Positions 1 through 10,485 of a stretch of DNA of 64,000 nucleotides are shown piece by piece. Position 1 is the stretch's first letter; each line of letters starts with the position of its first letter. Under the pieces are notes generated by a model that saw only the letters and a program-made list of their open reading frames with translations, did not search any database and was not told the origin of the DNA. The position numbers and the translations under genes were made by a program. Origin of the DNA: Pterois miles (taxonomy: Eukaryota; Chordata; Actinopteri; Perciformes; Scorpaenidae); the NCBI GenBank assembly GCA_947000775.1, contig CAMQGK010000246.1, forward strand, positions 558,001-622,000, given 5' to 3'.

Positions 1-364
1 AGGGACAGAGTGAGAGAAATAAATAGAGAAAGAGACAAGAGGAGAGATGAATGAGGGAGGCCGATGGATAGGAGTCTTGTCTGTATGATGAATATCTGTT
101 GAATTTCTTTCCCTGACGGCATTGTCTGTTACTGATGCCAAAAGTGGATACTGAACTAGACTGAAAAGAAGCTCATATACAGGTACAGAGACAGAGGCTG
201 ACTTCTGAGTTACATAATTGTTTTATCGATCTAACAGACATCACTGAGGTCTAATGACAATTGCGTAGCCTGGAAAAGATGTTTTTTAAAGGAATTATTG
301 GCATGTGGTACAAATGACAACAAAACTTACTTCGCATTTTGTGTTTTCTGAATTTTAGAATCAT
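1..364. other. No recognised feature
   Basis: Purine-rich start followed by mixed sequence. I see no convincing reading frame, repeat or RNA signal here. Confidence 0.5.
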
Positions 365-692
365 AAATGGTAAATGGACGTGCATTTATACAACGCCTTT
401 CTAGTCTTCTGACCGCTCAAAGGGCTTTACACTACATGTCAGCATCTACTCAAACACACACATTCACACACACATTCACACACTGAAGGCAGAAGCTGCC
501 ATGTAAGGTGTCAACCTGTCCATTAGGAGCTAATCTGAAGAGTCACACACCAGTGGCACAGCATACGGGAGCAATTTGGAGTTAAGTGTCTTGCCCGAAG
601 ACATTTTGATATGCGACTGGAGGAGCCGGGATCAAACCACTGACCTTCCGATTGGAGGGCGACCTGCTTTACCTCTGAGCCACAGCCGCCCC
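365..692 (-). repeat. tRNA-derived SINE (type 3, GGGGCGGCTGTGGCTCAG head)
   Basis: Read on the minus strand the element starts at 692 with a tRNA-like head, GGGGCGGCTGTGGCTCAG. A B-box-like GGTTTGATCCC follows about 50 nt downstream. Together these give the spacing of an internal RNA polymerase III promoter. The body includes a short (CA)-rich stretch at about 450-485 and ends at CATTTACCATTT near 365. I know this head and tail from fish genomes, where it is a common SINE. No target-site duplication is obvious, so it is probably old. Any open frame in it is incidental. Confidence 0.7.
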
Positions 693-1584
693 AATTTCAT
701 ACCATCAAAACATGAGAAGAAAAAAATGGGCTCTGGCCGTTGCCATCTTGGTCCTTTGGAACCAGAAGAGATCCTACTTTGAGACCCGGTGGGGGTAGTT
801 ATTATTAGCATAACATGCTAAGTTAGCAGCTAATGTTAGCATGGTGGAGCCATAATTCCTGTTAACAACTGTGACATTAATTGGGGTGCTAACATTGGCT
901 AGCGTACCTACAATACTGGAAAAAATGAACAACCGACTCCTTAGATCGTCTTTTAGTACAACGAGCTAAGCGAACAATCTGGTGAGAGCAGACACCGATA
1001 CCTGCTAATTAGTGTGATAATTTTATAGAAATAAAATAACAATCCAATTTCAGTCGCTAAAAAAATGGAGCACAGACTAGTTCAATCAAGCAAATAATTT
1101 TTTTTCTTGCTAGAGTCCTCTGTTGTGTCAAATCGGTGTATAACACATTGTCGAACGGTGCTGTCCGGTAATTTTAGTCTAGGATTTAGCCTAGTTTCGG
1201 TTACAGTTCCTGATACCTTGTCGGAAAACTGATACGATCATCCAGCGCCTGCACATTGGCCAGCAGGATGCCCGACCTACAATTAACTGCACAGCGAGTC
1301 ATATTATGTCCAATATTGCATGACAAATTCTCCAAAAGACACCAACACCACAAACATGGTTGAGGCGTTAAATCCAGGGACTGGAATTAGCTGATTGATG
1401 CCTAGCAGACAGCTAGCGGCTGTGACGGCACCCAACTGTCATTAAAAGTGGCCAACCCCTAAATTATGCACATCTTTAATTTAAACAGATGAGTTATAAA
1501 AAAAAAATCACCCCTGTGGGAATTAGTTACAGTCATCAACGCCGATTTTTTTTGGTAGGTTTATTTCTGTTGTAAAGTTGGGCA
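693..1584. other. No recognised feature
   Basis: Mostly AT-rich unique-looking sequence. A short block at about 818-845 with several 'gctaa/gttagc' words resembles family F (14.3 and 16.1 kb) but is too short to assign. Confidence 0.45.
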
Positions 1585-1682
1585 TTTTTACATGGGGTCT
1601 ATGGAGACTATCTCCCTTTTGGAGACAGCCTCAATGGCCATTTCAAGAAATGCAGTTTTTGGTATTTGTGGAGGTTGTTGCT
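1585..1682 (+). repeat. Possible family A 3'-end fragment
   Basis: The stretch 'tggggtctatggagac' through 'cagtttttggtatttgtgg' resembles the 3' part of the interspersed family called A here, as I remember it from other fish sequence. The match to the window's own A copies is short. Low confidence. Confidence 0.35.
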
Positions 1683-2738
1683 TAGTATGACCCACCCATC
1701 TACTCCGACCTCCTACCTACGTCAAAACCGAACGTAATCCCTTCCTTACTGCCAAACACTGATTAAGAAATCTGTAATCAATGTATCATTTAATTATCAT
1801 CTATTATGCGCACAGGAAGAAGCCAAAATCTCTAATAAATGATTAAACTGTTGAGCAGTGCCATTTTCCCTCTGTGGAGCACATGACAAATATTGTGCTC
1901 AAGTGTTGTGGCTCTGTAAGCTGTAAGGAGCATTTATGTAATACTCCATAGAGTTTTAGCACGGCGATACGTATTGGTTAAACCTGAAGTTGTAAGTACC
2001 GCCTGAGATTTTGGATCGTAGCGTGGCAAGAAAATGGAAGAGAATCGCTGTATGAATGAAAAAAGAGAGACAAATGGTTGTGTGGTAAGGTAAGATGCAA
2101 AGCACAGGAGAGTGATGAGAAAATATAAGATAATGAAATATTTCAGATCTGTGCGAGCCAAGACCAACTCCTCAAGTGGACTCTGTGAGTTGTCCTGCAG
2201 CAGTGATAATGAACAACTTTATTTTATTATACCCTTGACACTCTTTTTAGCTTCCACAACGTGTATTATTTACTGCACTTATTACAACAATTAGTCAGGT
2301 ACTTGATTGTAGTTTAGGATTAATTGTGTGAGAAGTAGCTCATACGGACACACACACACACACACCGCACCGTTAACTTTAGAGTTCACAGAGGTCATCT
2401 GTGTGTTGCTGTAGCTGGTCCAAGACTAACAGAGGAAGCCGGGGTCCTACAGCGTGGACGTCATGTGGCAGGACAGCAGTCTTGTTATCTTAATGTCTAC
2501 TTCACTCATGTTTATGGCTGTGCTTCTGTATTTATGACATGGAGCTCTGCTTGTGTTGGTTCCTCAGAGTGCTGGTCCGATCCTGTGATACGCAACTTCT
2601 GCTATTTGTTCTTAAAATGCAGCCTGAAGCTGGTTTTCATCACTAGTCTTGTGTGTTCTTGCAAATATTCTCCGCTAGCACCGTCCGGCCACCTATAGGC
2701 AAGTTACTAATGGGTTGCACATTGACTATATATATACA
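1683..2738. other. No recognised gene; short (CA)n at 2346-2366
   Basis: Contains a block at 1688-1722 (gacccacccatctactcc) that recurs in diverged form at 58957-58990, so it may be a repeat fragment. A small CA tract lies at 2346-2366. Open frames here are 60-77 codons with no recognisable domain. Confidence 0.4.
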
Positions 2739-3335
2739 CAGTAAGATATGGATGTAGTCACCATGATGTCACCCGTTGGTTTGTGGACTGCCATTCTGAG
2801 TTCAGCATTTTGGCCATGGCCATCTATTTTTTCTGCAACCAGAAAAACACGAGAGGGTGGAGCTCAGTGCATCCAAACACTAAATAAGACATTTTTAGGC
2901 AACCAAACTGTAACAATTAACTGTCATGAACTCAAAACTCACTGTGAAACTATAAAAGAGTTAAAGATATAAGTAAATACATGGACAACTTCCAGACCAG
3001 ACAGCACTGTGGTAACCATCTGTCAATCACAAGGTAGCCATGCCCTAAAACAAATCCAGCTTTATGGTCTATTTGACTCTAAATGGGACCATAACTTACT
3101 AAATGATCATCATGCTGTATTGAAGAAACTAGCTAATGAGACCATAAACTCATGTTTACAATGTTTACTGAGTTAATAAATAAAGTGAGAAGTAGGCTCA
3201 TTTTCTCATAGACTTCTATACAATCAAACTTTTTTTTGCAAAAGTGGCAAGTTTTAAGAAAGTTCAAGCCAACGTGGAAAGTTCAAGGCATTTCCACATT
3301 GGCTCTACTTTTCAGACCCTAGAGTAACTTACTGG
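2739..3335 (+). repeat. Interspersed repeat family A, copy 1
   Basis: Starts with 'atatggatgtagtcacc' and 'gatgtcacccgttggtttgtggactg', then a central block with 'aatgggaccataa'. It ends with 'cattggctctacttttcagaccc'. The same blocks in the same order recur at 8848-9300, 13976-14214, 32783-33318 (minus) and 40976-41220 (minus). I know this family from percomorph genomes but not its class. It has no coding capacity, so it is non-autonomous. Confidence 0.65.
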
Positions 3336-3370
3336 GTTTGCAGCCTTTGCAGCATTTTTCATATGATTAA

Positions 3371-3882
3371 TTCAGCCATAACATTAGGACAGCATGGGCA
3401 CCCTGACGGGTGGTGCTACGCTGCCCCATACGCAACAAACTGTGATGCACTGTGGGTTCTGACACCTTTCAATCTGAATTAACTTTTACAGCAATTTGAG
3501 CTACAGTAACTCCTCTACTGGATTGGACAACACGGGCCAGCCTTTGCTCGCCATGTGCATCAATGAGCCTCAATGAACCTCGCTGGTTCACCGGTTCTCC
3601 TTCCTTGGACCACTTCTGGTAGATCCTGATCACTGCAGACCGGGAACATCCCACAAGAGCTACAGTTGTGGAGATGCTCTGACCCAGTCTGGTCGTCACA
3701 GTGTGGCCCTTGTCAAAGTCGCTCACATCCTTACGTTTGCCCGTTTTTTCTGCTTCCAACACATCAGCTTCAAGGACAAAATGTTCACTTGCTGCCTAAT
3801 GTTTCCTCCCACTGCCAGCTGCCATTGTGACGAGATTATCAGTGTTATTCACTTCACCTGTTAGTGGCCGTAATGTTATTAA
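3371..3882 (-). mobile_element. Tc1/mariner-like transposon, internally deleted
   Basis: Imperfect terminal inverted repeats (cagccataacattaggac at the left end; the complement of ggccgtaatgttatt at the right) bracket about 510 bp. Read on the minus strand, the interior encodes the N-terminal DNA-binding part of a Tc1-like transposase and then jumps from 'gtgcccatgctg' straight to the far inverted repeat. The whole catalytic DDE part is therefore missing. This is a dead, MITE-like deletion derivative. Confidence 0.75.
3469..3762 (-). pseudogene. Tc1-like transposase N-terminal remnant
   Basis: A 97-codon frame whose residues 15-90 match the paired-type helix-turn-helix DNA-binding region of Tc1-family transposases. 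Visible motifs are SDFDKGHTVTTRLGQSIS, ALVGCSRSAV, YQKWSKEGEPVN and LIDAHGEQRLARVV. The family is normally about 340 residues with a C-terminal DDE catalytic domain, and none of that domain remains. The frame ends at a TGA at about 3469-3471, directly after VNSD. Past that stop the same frame continues with recognisable family sequence (KVSE.TVH), so the stop is a point mutation. Single residues are also missing around the RLGQ and NQRGS positions. The source transposase would have bound the element's inverted repeats and cut and pasted the element at TA sites. This copy cannot. Confidence 0.75.
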
Positions 3883-4390
3883 TATTATGGATGATCTGTG
3901 TATTTTTCTCCAACTGTTGCTTTTGGAATTAATACTTTCATACAGAAAACAAATATTATGCAGCAAAAAAAACTATGGTACGATACTTTCTTTTCAGAAC
4001 AAGGTTGATTTTTCTGAGTTTTCATGCCACATAAAAAGGCATCAGCCAATCATGTGTGAAACAAGTTTATTACTCCTTTATTACTTTATTACTCCTTTCA
4101 ACCTTTACAAAGGCATCGCAGACCAGATCCAGTCCCTCCATTCTTACCTTTCATAATAAAAGCTCTAGACATGTAATAGTCACAATATTTCGCATTTTTG
4201 TGTCATTTGTCACACCCCTACTGTGTAAAGGTCATTATTCAAGACAGATAGACATGAACATTTACACACAATCACTTGCTTATTGGAGCTAGACCTTAAA
4301 ACTTTGACTTGTGTTATTACAAAATTGCTCCGTTTATGTTCTTCATTCACCGTACTAGTGCAATGCCGTTATTCCGACAGCACATTATTC
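3883..4390. other. No recognised feature
   Basis: AT-rich, with short frames of 78-109 codons that have no recognisable domain or good start context. I see nothing supportable. Confidence 0.45.
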
Positions 4391-4547
4391 AGAAACCCCA
4401 ATAGACCGAAAATGTTTGTTACACCCGAGTGTAGATTTTTAGAGCAATGGGTCTTTGGAAGAATGGGCATTTGTTTTCGGCATAATGGGCCGTCAGACAA
4501 ATGGGCTTTCAGTCCATTGGGACATTTATCGGACTATTGGGGTTTCA
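4391..4547 (+). mobile_element. AATGGG-unit inverted-repeat element, short copy
   Basis: The ends are inverted: gaaaccccaatagaccgaaa at 4391-4410 against tcggactattggggtttc at 4530-4547. Between them the right half is a chain of related 16-22 nt units, each holding 'AATGGG' and a 'TTTCGGA/TTTCAGT'-like spacer, at about 4442-4545. The same chain occurs in both orientations at 28085-28548. I do not recognise a named family. It looks like a deleted copy of the longer element at 28 kb. Confidence 0.6.
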
Positions 4548-5727
4548 AAATAATGGACCCACTGTGGGAGACTGGTGATTGGTGAGAAGCAGTGGAGATG
4601 GTTTTGCTGAAAAGAAGCTGATAACTAAGCTTTTCTTCAGCTTATTTAATGAAGTCTTTATTCTCATTTCAACCAACATTGTAAACTTGTGGGAGAAAGC
4701 AGCCCAAGCTGACCAATCCCAGTTTTGGTGGTCTCCGTGTGGTGTTTCAGTGGCTGCAGAAACATGAAAACATAGCTGCATTTTTGAGGGCGTGCAAGTG
4801 ACGCTCACTGCAGCTCACTTTCACAATACACTGATAGCTTTTTATACAACACGCTAATAATAATAACACTAAATTAAATCAACTTTGATATTTGGCTACA
4901 TTACATTTACATTGGTCATCTTTATAAACACAGACAAGTCTATTATATCAGTGAGGTTGAGGTGAAGACGCATGATTTTCATCAAATGATTAAACTTTAA
5001 TTATACTGTATAAGTGAATATACGGCACTTCATATTTATAGCATGTGATGAAATACTTACTGATTGAGGCTTTAAAGACCAAAACAGTGCATTTCAGCAA
5101 CTCCCTCAAACCTATCAAGATCACTTGATACTATCATCATAAAGAATAAAAGAGCAAAAACAAAAAAATCTGTCAAATATAATCAGCTGATTGTAGCTTT
5201 CATCACATAATGTGGGAAATGAGAGGAACAGCTGGTCTGTGTGCGTTGGAGGCTTGGGGAGGATTTGTTCCCCTTAAAACAACCAACATTTGATTTTTGT
5301 CCATAGGTACAAAATGGCAGGACTTATCCAAATGATATCCTATTACGCTCTTGGCTTTGACATCCAAGCTTGGCTGGAAGTACAGAGCGCCTGTCCATCG
5401 CTTATTCTCGGCTCTGTTAAAAGGCAATAAGTGCCAAGAACAATATAAACAAACTGCACAAGCTTCTTGAATCCATTTTTAAAGTCACGTAGCTCAGGAA
5501 CAGTTCCAACACATGTGCTCCTTTTTTTCCCACCAAAACTGCCCCAAATTCACGCAGTTGGATGCATTAGTCATATGTCATAATCATTATCAGTATGACA
5601 GTTTAACGATCAACAGTCTGGGTGCATCCCACTGTAGCAGCACTATTTTTTACTCCACGATTAATGAAGTATCAGAGCAGTTCATCTTGTCCATCCTGAG
5701 TTAAAACGAATTACTGAGGCTCAAATG
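4548..5727. other. No recognised feature
   Basis: Mixed unique-looking sequence. Open frames reach 87 codons on either strand, with no recognisable domain. Confidence 0.45.
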
Positions 5728-5997
5728 TAGGGCTGTCACGAAATGAGACTTTCTCCACACGATAAGCGTGGCTAAAAGATTCACATTATTGTGATATCTA
5801 GTAAGTCTAAGTAGTATGCCATCAATCAAATCCATCTTTAACTTTGTTTATTGTGAATTTTTCTCTTTTAAGAGTCTTTAACATTTAAGAATCACTGAAT
5901 TATTTATCTGATATTATCATACATTTATTATTACATGATATCAATATTTAATTTTTTAGGTTATTGTTATAATACTGGTATATTGCATCACCCCTAC
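5728..5997. repeat. Possible hAT-type non-autonomous element
   Basis: Begins TAGGGCTGTCACG and ends CATCACCCCTAC, which are weakly inverted. The interior has 'gataagcgtggctaaaag' and 'gtgatatctagtaag', wording I associate with a fish interspersed repeat. The flanks are tcaaatg (left) and tcaatga (right), a doubtful target-site duplication. Confidence 0.4.
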
Positions 5998-7179
5998 TCA
6001 ATGATTCATCACATCCTGCTGTTTTTTTTTTTAACACGTGTTAAAATTGCAGAGGTGAAACAAAATAGATCAAATCCACTGTCAATAATGTTGACTAGGA
6101 AATACTCTGATGAATAGCATTACAGCAATTGACCTCTTGGTTCTAATCAATTGTAGTAATTAGTCCCCTTGATTTAAAGTATATGTAGCTACAGGATGTA
6201 CTCAGTAAGACTCGGTCAAAATGGAGAATATGTCTGGACTGTGTGTGAATTTGTAGCCAAAGTATTACACAAATAGTAAGTGGTCATGTCTGTAATGTAA
6301 AATCCAGCAGTCCATGTCCACCAGGTCCAGCGAGGACACTGAGGGACGCGCTGCTAGACTCAACTGGCCGTTCAATCGGTGACTTGTACCACATAGTGGA
6401 ATGCACTGGATCGGTCCCTGGTTTTCATAAACCTTCTGTTATTCCTTTTAAATCTACTAAAATCTATATCTGAAAACACTTTAAGCTTGAAGCAGGCTCT
6501 GCCATTGACTTGTGTTCACCTCCAGCACTTGGCTGACCAATCATGTCAGACTTTTGCATTTATAGGGCTGGCCCTCTAAAATTTACTGATGTGTGAATCA
6601 GTCGCAAGAAAAAAATGCTCCCAGTGCATAAAGGCATTTACTTCTGACTGAGCTGACTGAGTTTGTTTGCTAATTTGGTGATTTTTCTACTTTGCTATTG
6701 ATAAACTGGATTTATACTTGCGTTATGCCAGTATCTGCAGTGTGCCGTTGTTGGAGATACCACGTGAGGACTACAAGAACTGTGATTGGCTACTTGTTTG
6801 TTGAGTTTGTTGAAAGTTAAGACAACATTTAAGAAGCTAAAGACCCTCCGTAGTTTTCAAATATTTAACAAAGTGACATTGGCAGCGAAAGGTGGGGCTG
6901 CTTTGTCTCAGCCAGCAGATCAATTAGTTTACAAGAACTTTACGATACGTGGCAAACTAACTAAACAATTAGACTACATTCACACAGCTTTAGTTTCATC
7001 ATGTTTGTAACAATTCGCTGATAGCCAAGCTACTGCGTTGCACTTGTTTAAACATAGCAGCAGTGGATGAGAGACTGCAGACAGAGCAGACTGAAATTTC
7101 ATTTTTCTACATGTTTACATCATGTTTATGCTTGTTGAACAGGTGTATTGATGAAGTATTGGCTTTTTACTTGATTTAT
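5998..7179. other. No recognised feature
   Basis: Contains T and A runs, and short frames of at most 74 codons. No repeat shared with the rest of the window was seen. Confidence 0.45.
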
Positions 7180-7801
7180 TGTCCACAGTTACCATGATTA
7201 ATCATAAAGTAATCACACATATTGTTTTATATGTTCAAAATGTATGTTAACGGGAGATTTGTCAAGTATTTAAAAGTCTTATCAACATGGGAGTGGGAAA
7301 ATATGCTTCTTTATGCAAATGTGTGTATATATTTATAATTTGAAATGAGTTAACAACACAAAACAATGACAGACGTTGTCCAGAAACCCTCACAGGTGCT
7401 GCATTTAACATAAAAATATGCGTATATAATGTATATGTCAGTGTGTCAGTGTGCTGACTTGACTATGACTTGCCACAAACTGCATGTGATTATCATAAAG
7501 TGGGCATGTCTGTGAAGGGGAGACTCGTGGGTACCCATAGGACCCACTTTCATTCACACATCTTGAGGTCAGAGGTCAAGGGATCCCTTTGAATACCAGT
7601 TCTTCCTTGCCAAAATTTAGCCCAAGTTTAGTGCATCATTAGTACGACATGGTTGGTACCAATGCACTCCTGAGGTTTTCTACTTTCATGATACCAGCTT
7701 CTTCACTCTAGTTTCAACAGCTCAACAAGTTGCGTTTCAAGTAATTTGTGGCATTAAAATGAATTTGTGTTAACACGTTATCACGTTAACCAACAGCCCT
7801 A
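7180..7801 (+). repeat. Interspersed repeat family E (CTGTCAATC family), copy 1
   Basis: Characteristic blocks in order: ttaatc-rich start, gttcaaaatgta, gagatttgtcaagtattt, catgggagtggga, acaacacaaaacaatgac, ccagaaaccctcacagg, gtgctgacttgactatgac, cttgaggtcagaggtcaag, gacatggttggtacc. It ends 'acacgttatcacgttaacc...cagccct'. The same series recurs at 11755, 23407, 36825, 44016 and 46868. The end AACAGCCCT mirrors the family start AGGGCTGTCAA, so this looks like a non-autonomous DNA transposon. The 5' end here is diverged. Confidence 0.65.
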
Positions 7802-8744
7802 TCAATTATCAGTCAAAACCTACAGCGTACGTATCTACGAGACCCATTAATCCCTCCAACTCCTCTCTGATTCCAGTTTCTATAATATCTTGTCCTCCCT
7901 CTGCGTGTCTTTCCTGGCGTCTCTTGTCTTCTGTCAGTGTGAAATTCCCTTAAGGTTTGGCAGAATAGGTACAATTTCTCCCATTAGACATCTGCTCCAG
8001 CTTTCCTCTGCAGATCCATCTGGCAGGAGATTTGAGCATTGTTCTTGCTTTGTTCCAACTACTGGGAGAGAAAACTCAGACAGTTTTCTGATTGCTCTAA
8101 TCCACAACGATTCACAATGAGCGTAAAAAGCACTTCAGACTATTGTTTCAACACGGTTTCCTGTCAAACTGCTGTGCCAGGCTCAAAAGTGCCTGTTTCG
8201 TCCCGATATTACAAATCAAACTGGTCATGTTTTCCATTACGCTGAAAATACTAAATATTACAGCGATTAGAGACGGAACTGTATTGTAAAATGGATGATT
8301 ACACAGCCACATAATATTAATATGAGCGAATCTTTGGGAGGAAATGGCTGAGGTAGATTTGATTCAGAGAGGAAATGATTGTTTGGTATGACATTTTCTT
8401 CCAGAATAGCAGTGGAAAACTCATGAATAATTAATTATCTAATGTGGCTTCATGTCAGCAGTCATGAATCACAAATAAGCAAAATGTCTGATGTAAGTTT
8501 TGTTTTTAACGGTGCAATGGGCATAACATCAGGGTAAGAATACGCAAAATTCAACTAAACTGGGAGTCAGTCAAAAATACTTGCTCTTATAGTACATGAT
8601 ATCACGTTGAATGTGCCACTAATTGAGGGCCGTATGGTCACTGTATGTTATGATAGTTTCTTTACTGGATCAGATTCATGGTGGCAGAAACAAGAAAACG
8701 TTTCATACATCCATTCGTCCTCCCACCAGCAGAAGACTCCCTTG
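7802..8744. other. No recognised gene; low-repeat stretch
   Basis: Includes an AT-rich block at about 8415-8480 with clustered TAAT words (aataattaattatctaatg) that might be conserved non-coding sequence. No alignment was possible. Frames are at most 76 codons with no domain. Confidence 0.35.
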
Positions 8745-8832
8745 CCGGGGACAGTTTCCTGGAGACTTGAGCCAGTGCAAACCCCAGCTCCGGGGGTCTG
8801 ATCCCGGGGGACTACCCCGACTCCCCGCCGGA
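8745..8832. other. Small GC-rich island of unknown origin
   Basis: About 90 bp rich in C and G (ccgggg, ccccgac, ccgccgg), sharply unlike the AT-rich surroundings and lying just before a family A copy. All frames stay open briefly but nothing is recognisable. It could be a fragment of another mobile element. Confidence 0.35.
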
Positions 8833-8847
8833 TGAGTTTCCCTTATA

Positions 8848-9300
8848 GACACTACTGACATCAATGGTTTTTCACATCCAGAACTGATTCGGGAAGGTGG
8901 AGCAAAGTACAACCGAATGCTGAATGAGACTTTTTTAGGGGACCAAAATGTTGTAATTGACTTTCTTGAACTGAAAACACACTGTGAAAGTGTTAAAGTT
9001 GTAAAACAATTTCCCAGACCGAACAACGCTGTGCCTGTCAATCACAAGGAAGCCACGTCACGTCTATTTGACTATAAATGACTCGAAACTAGCGTTTGAG
9101 ACCATACAGTCATGTTTACAATGTTTACTGAGGTAGCTCATTTTCTCATAGACTTTTATACAATCAAACTTGTTTTTGCAACCAGAGGAGTCGACCCTTG
9201 ATGTCCATTTGAAAGAATGAAAGTTTACAAGAATTGAAAGATTAAGTCACTTCTGCTTTGGCTTCACTTTTCACACCCAGAGATTGCTGCATGGTGTCTT
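8848..9300 (+). repeat. Interspersed repeat family A, copy 2
   Basis: Shares with copy 1 the central blocks ctgaatgagacttttttagg, gaactgaaaacacactgtgaaa, cctgtcaatcacaagg, catgtttacaatgtttactg and catagacttttatacaatc, and the end ggcttcacttttcacaccc. The usual start (gacatagtcac...gtggactg) is absent or rewritten. Confidence 0.6.
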
Positions 9301-9401
9301 CCAGTAAACTTTCTCAGTGGTGTCTAGAAGGTAATCCCCAAATTGAGAAAACCTGTAAAACTTGCACAAACTCTTGCGAGTCTCACTGTGCGACAGCCTT
9401 T

Positions 9402-10485
9402 CCTAACCATAACCATTCAAGGTAAATAACTAACTTTAACCATCTGAGGTCAATGCCTAACCTTAACCATTCAAGGTCAATGCCTGACTTGAACCACTGG
9501 TGGTCAATGCCTAACCTTAACCATCTCAAGGTCAATGCCTGACCTGAACCATTCAAGGTCAATGCCTAACCTGAACCATTCAAGGTCAATGTCTGACCTG
9601 AACCATTGGAGGTCAATGCCTGACCTGAATTATTGGAGGTCAATGCCTGACCTGAACCATTCAAGGTCAATGCCTAATCTTAACCATTCAAGGTCAATGC
9701 CTGACCTGAACCATTCAAGGTCAATGCCTAATCTTAACCATTCAAGGTCAATGCCTGACCTGAACCATTCAAGGTCAATGCCTAACCTGAACCATTCAAG
9801 GTCAATGTCTGACCTGAACCATTGGAGGTCAATGCCTGACCTGAATCATTGGAGGTCAATGCCTGACCTGAATCATTGGAGGTCAATGCCTGACCTGAAC
9901 CATTGGAGGTCAATGCCTGACCTGAATCATTGGAGGTCAATGCCTAACCCGAACCATTGGCGGTCAGTGCCTAACCTGAACCATTCAAGGTCAATGCCTA
10001 ACCTGAACCATTCAAGGTCAATGTCTGACCTGAACCATTGGAGGTCAATGCCTAACCCGAACCATTGGCGGTCAGTGCCTAACCTGAACCATTCAAGGTC
10101 AATGTCTGACCTGAATCATTGGAGGTCAATGCCTAACCATAACCACTGGAGGTCAATGCCTAAACTTAACCATTGGAGGAAAATGCCTAACCATAACCAT
10201 TTGAGATCAATACCTAACATTAACCGTTCAAGGTCAATGACTAACCTGAACCAGTGGAGGTCAATACCTAACCATAACCATTCAAGGTCAATGACAAACT
10301 TTAACTATCTGAGATCAACTTAACCATTCAAGGTTAATACCTAACCATAACCACTCAAGGTCAATGACTAACCATCTGAGGTCAATGCCTAACCTGAACC
10401 ATTTGAGATCAATACCTAACATTAACCATTCAAGGTCAATGCCAAATTTGAACCATTTGAGGTCAATGTCTAACCTTAACTATCT
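9402..10485 (+). repeat. Minisatellite, 27-bp unit, about 40 copies
   Basis: Tandem array with a 27-bp unit of the form ggtcaatgcctRacctgaa followed by ccattcaa or ccattgga. Units differ mainly in two positions: 'attcaagg' against 'attggagg', and 'cctaacc' against 'cctgacc'. Because 27 is divisible by 3 and one frame has no stop, the array stays open from 9535 to 10323 (262 codons) as a 9-residue repeat, M-P-(D/N)-L-N-H-(S/W)-R-S. I treat this as a by-product of the unit length, not a gene. There is no upstream promoter, signal peptide, splice context or non-repeat protein sequence. The outer units are the most diverged, as usual for minisatellites. The AGGTCA words are discussed in the findings. 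Confidence 0.9.

Noticed and set aside
9535..10323. 262-codon open frame as a gene
   Set aside because: It consists only of the minisatellite unit. It has no non-repeat sequence, no promoter or splice context, and its open frame follows from the 27-bp period.
9402..10485. CRISPR-like array
   Set aside because: Units are head-to-tail with no unique spacers, and the window is vertebrate.
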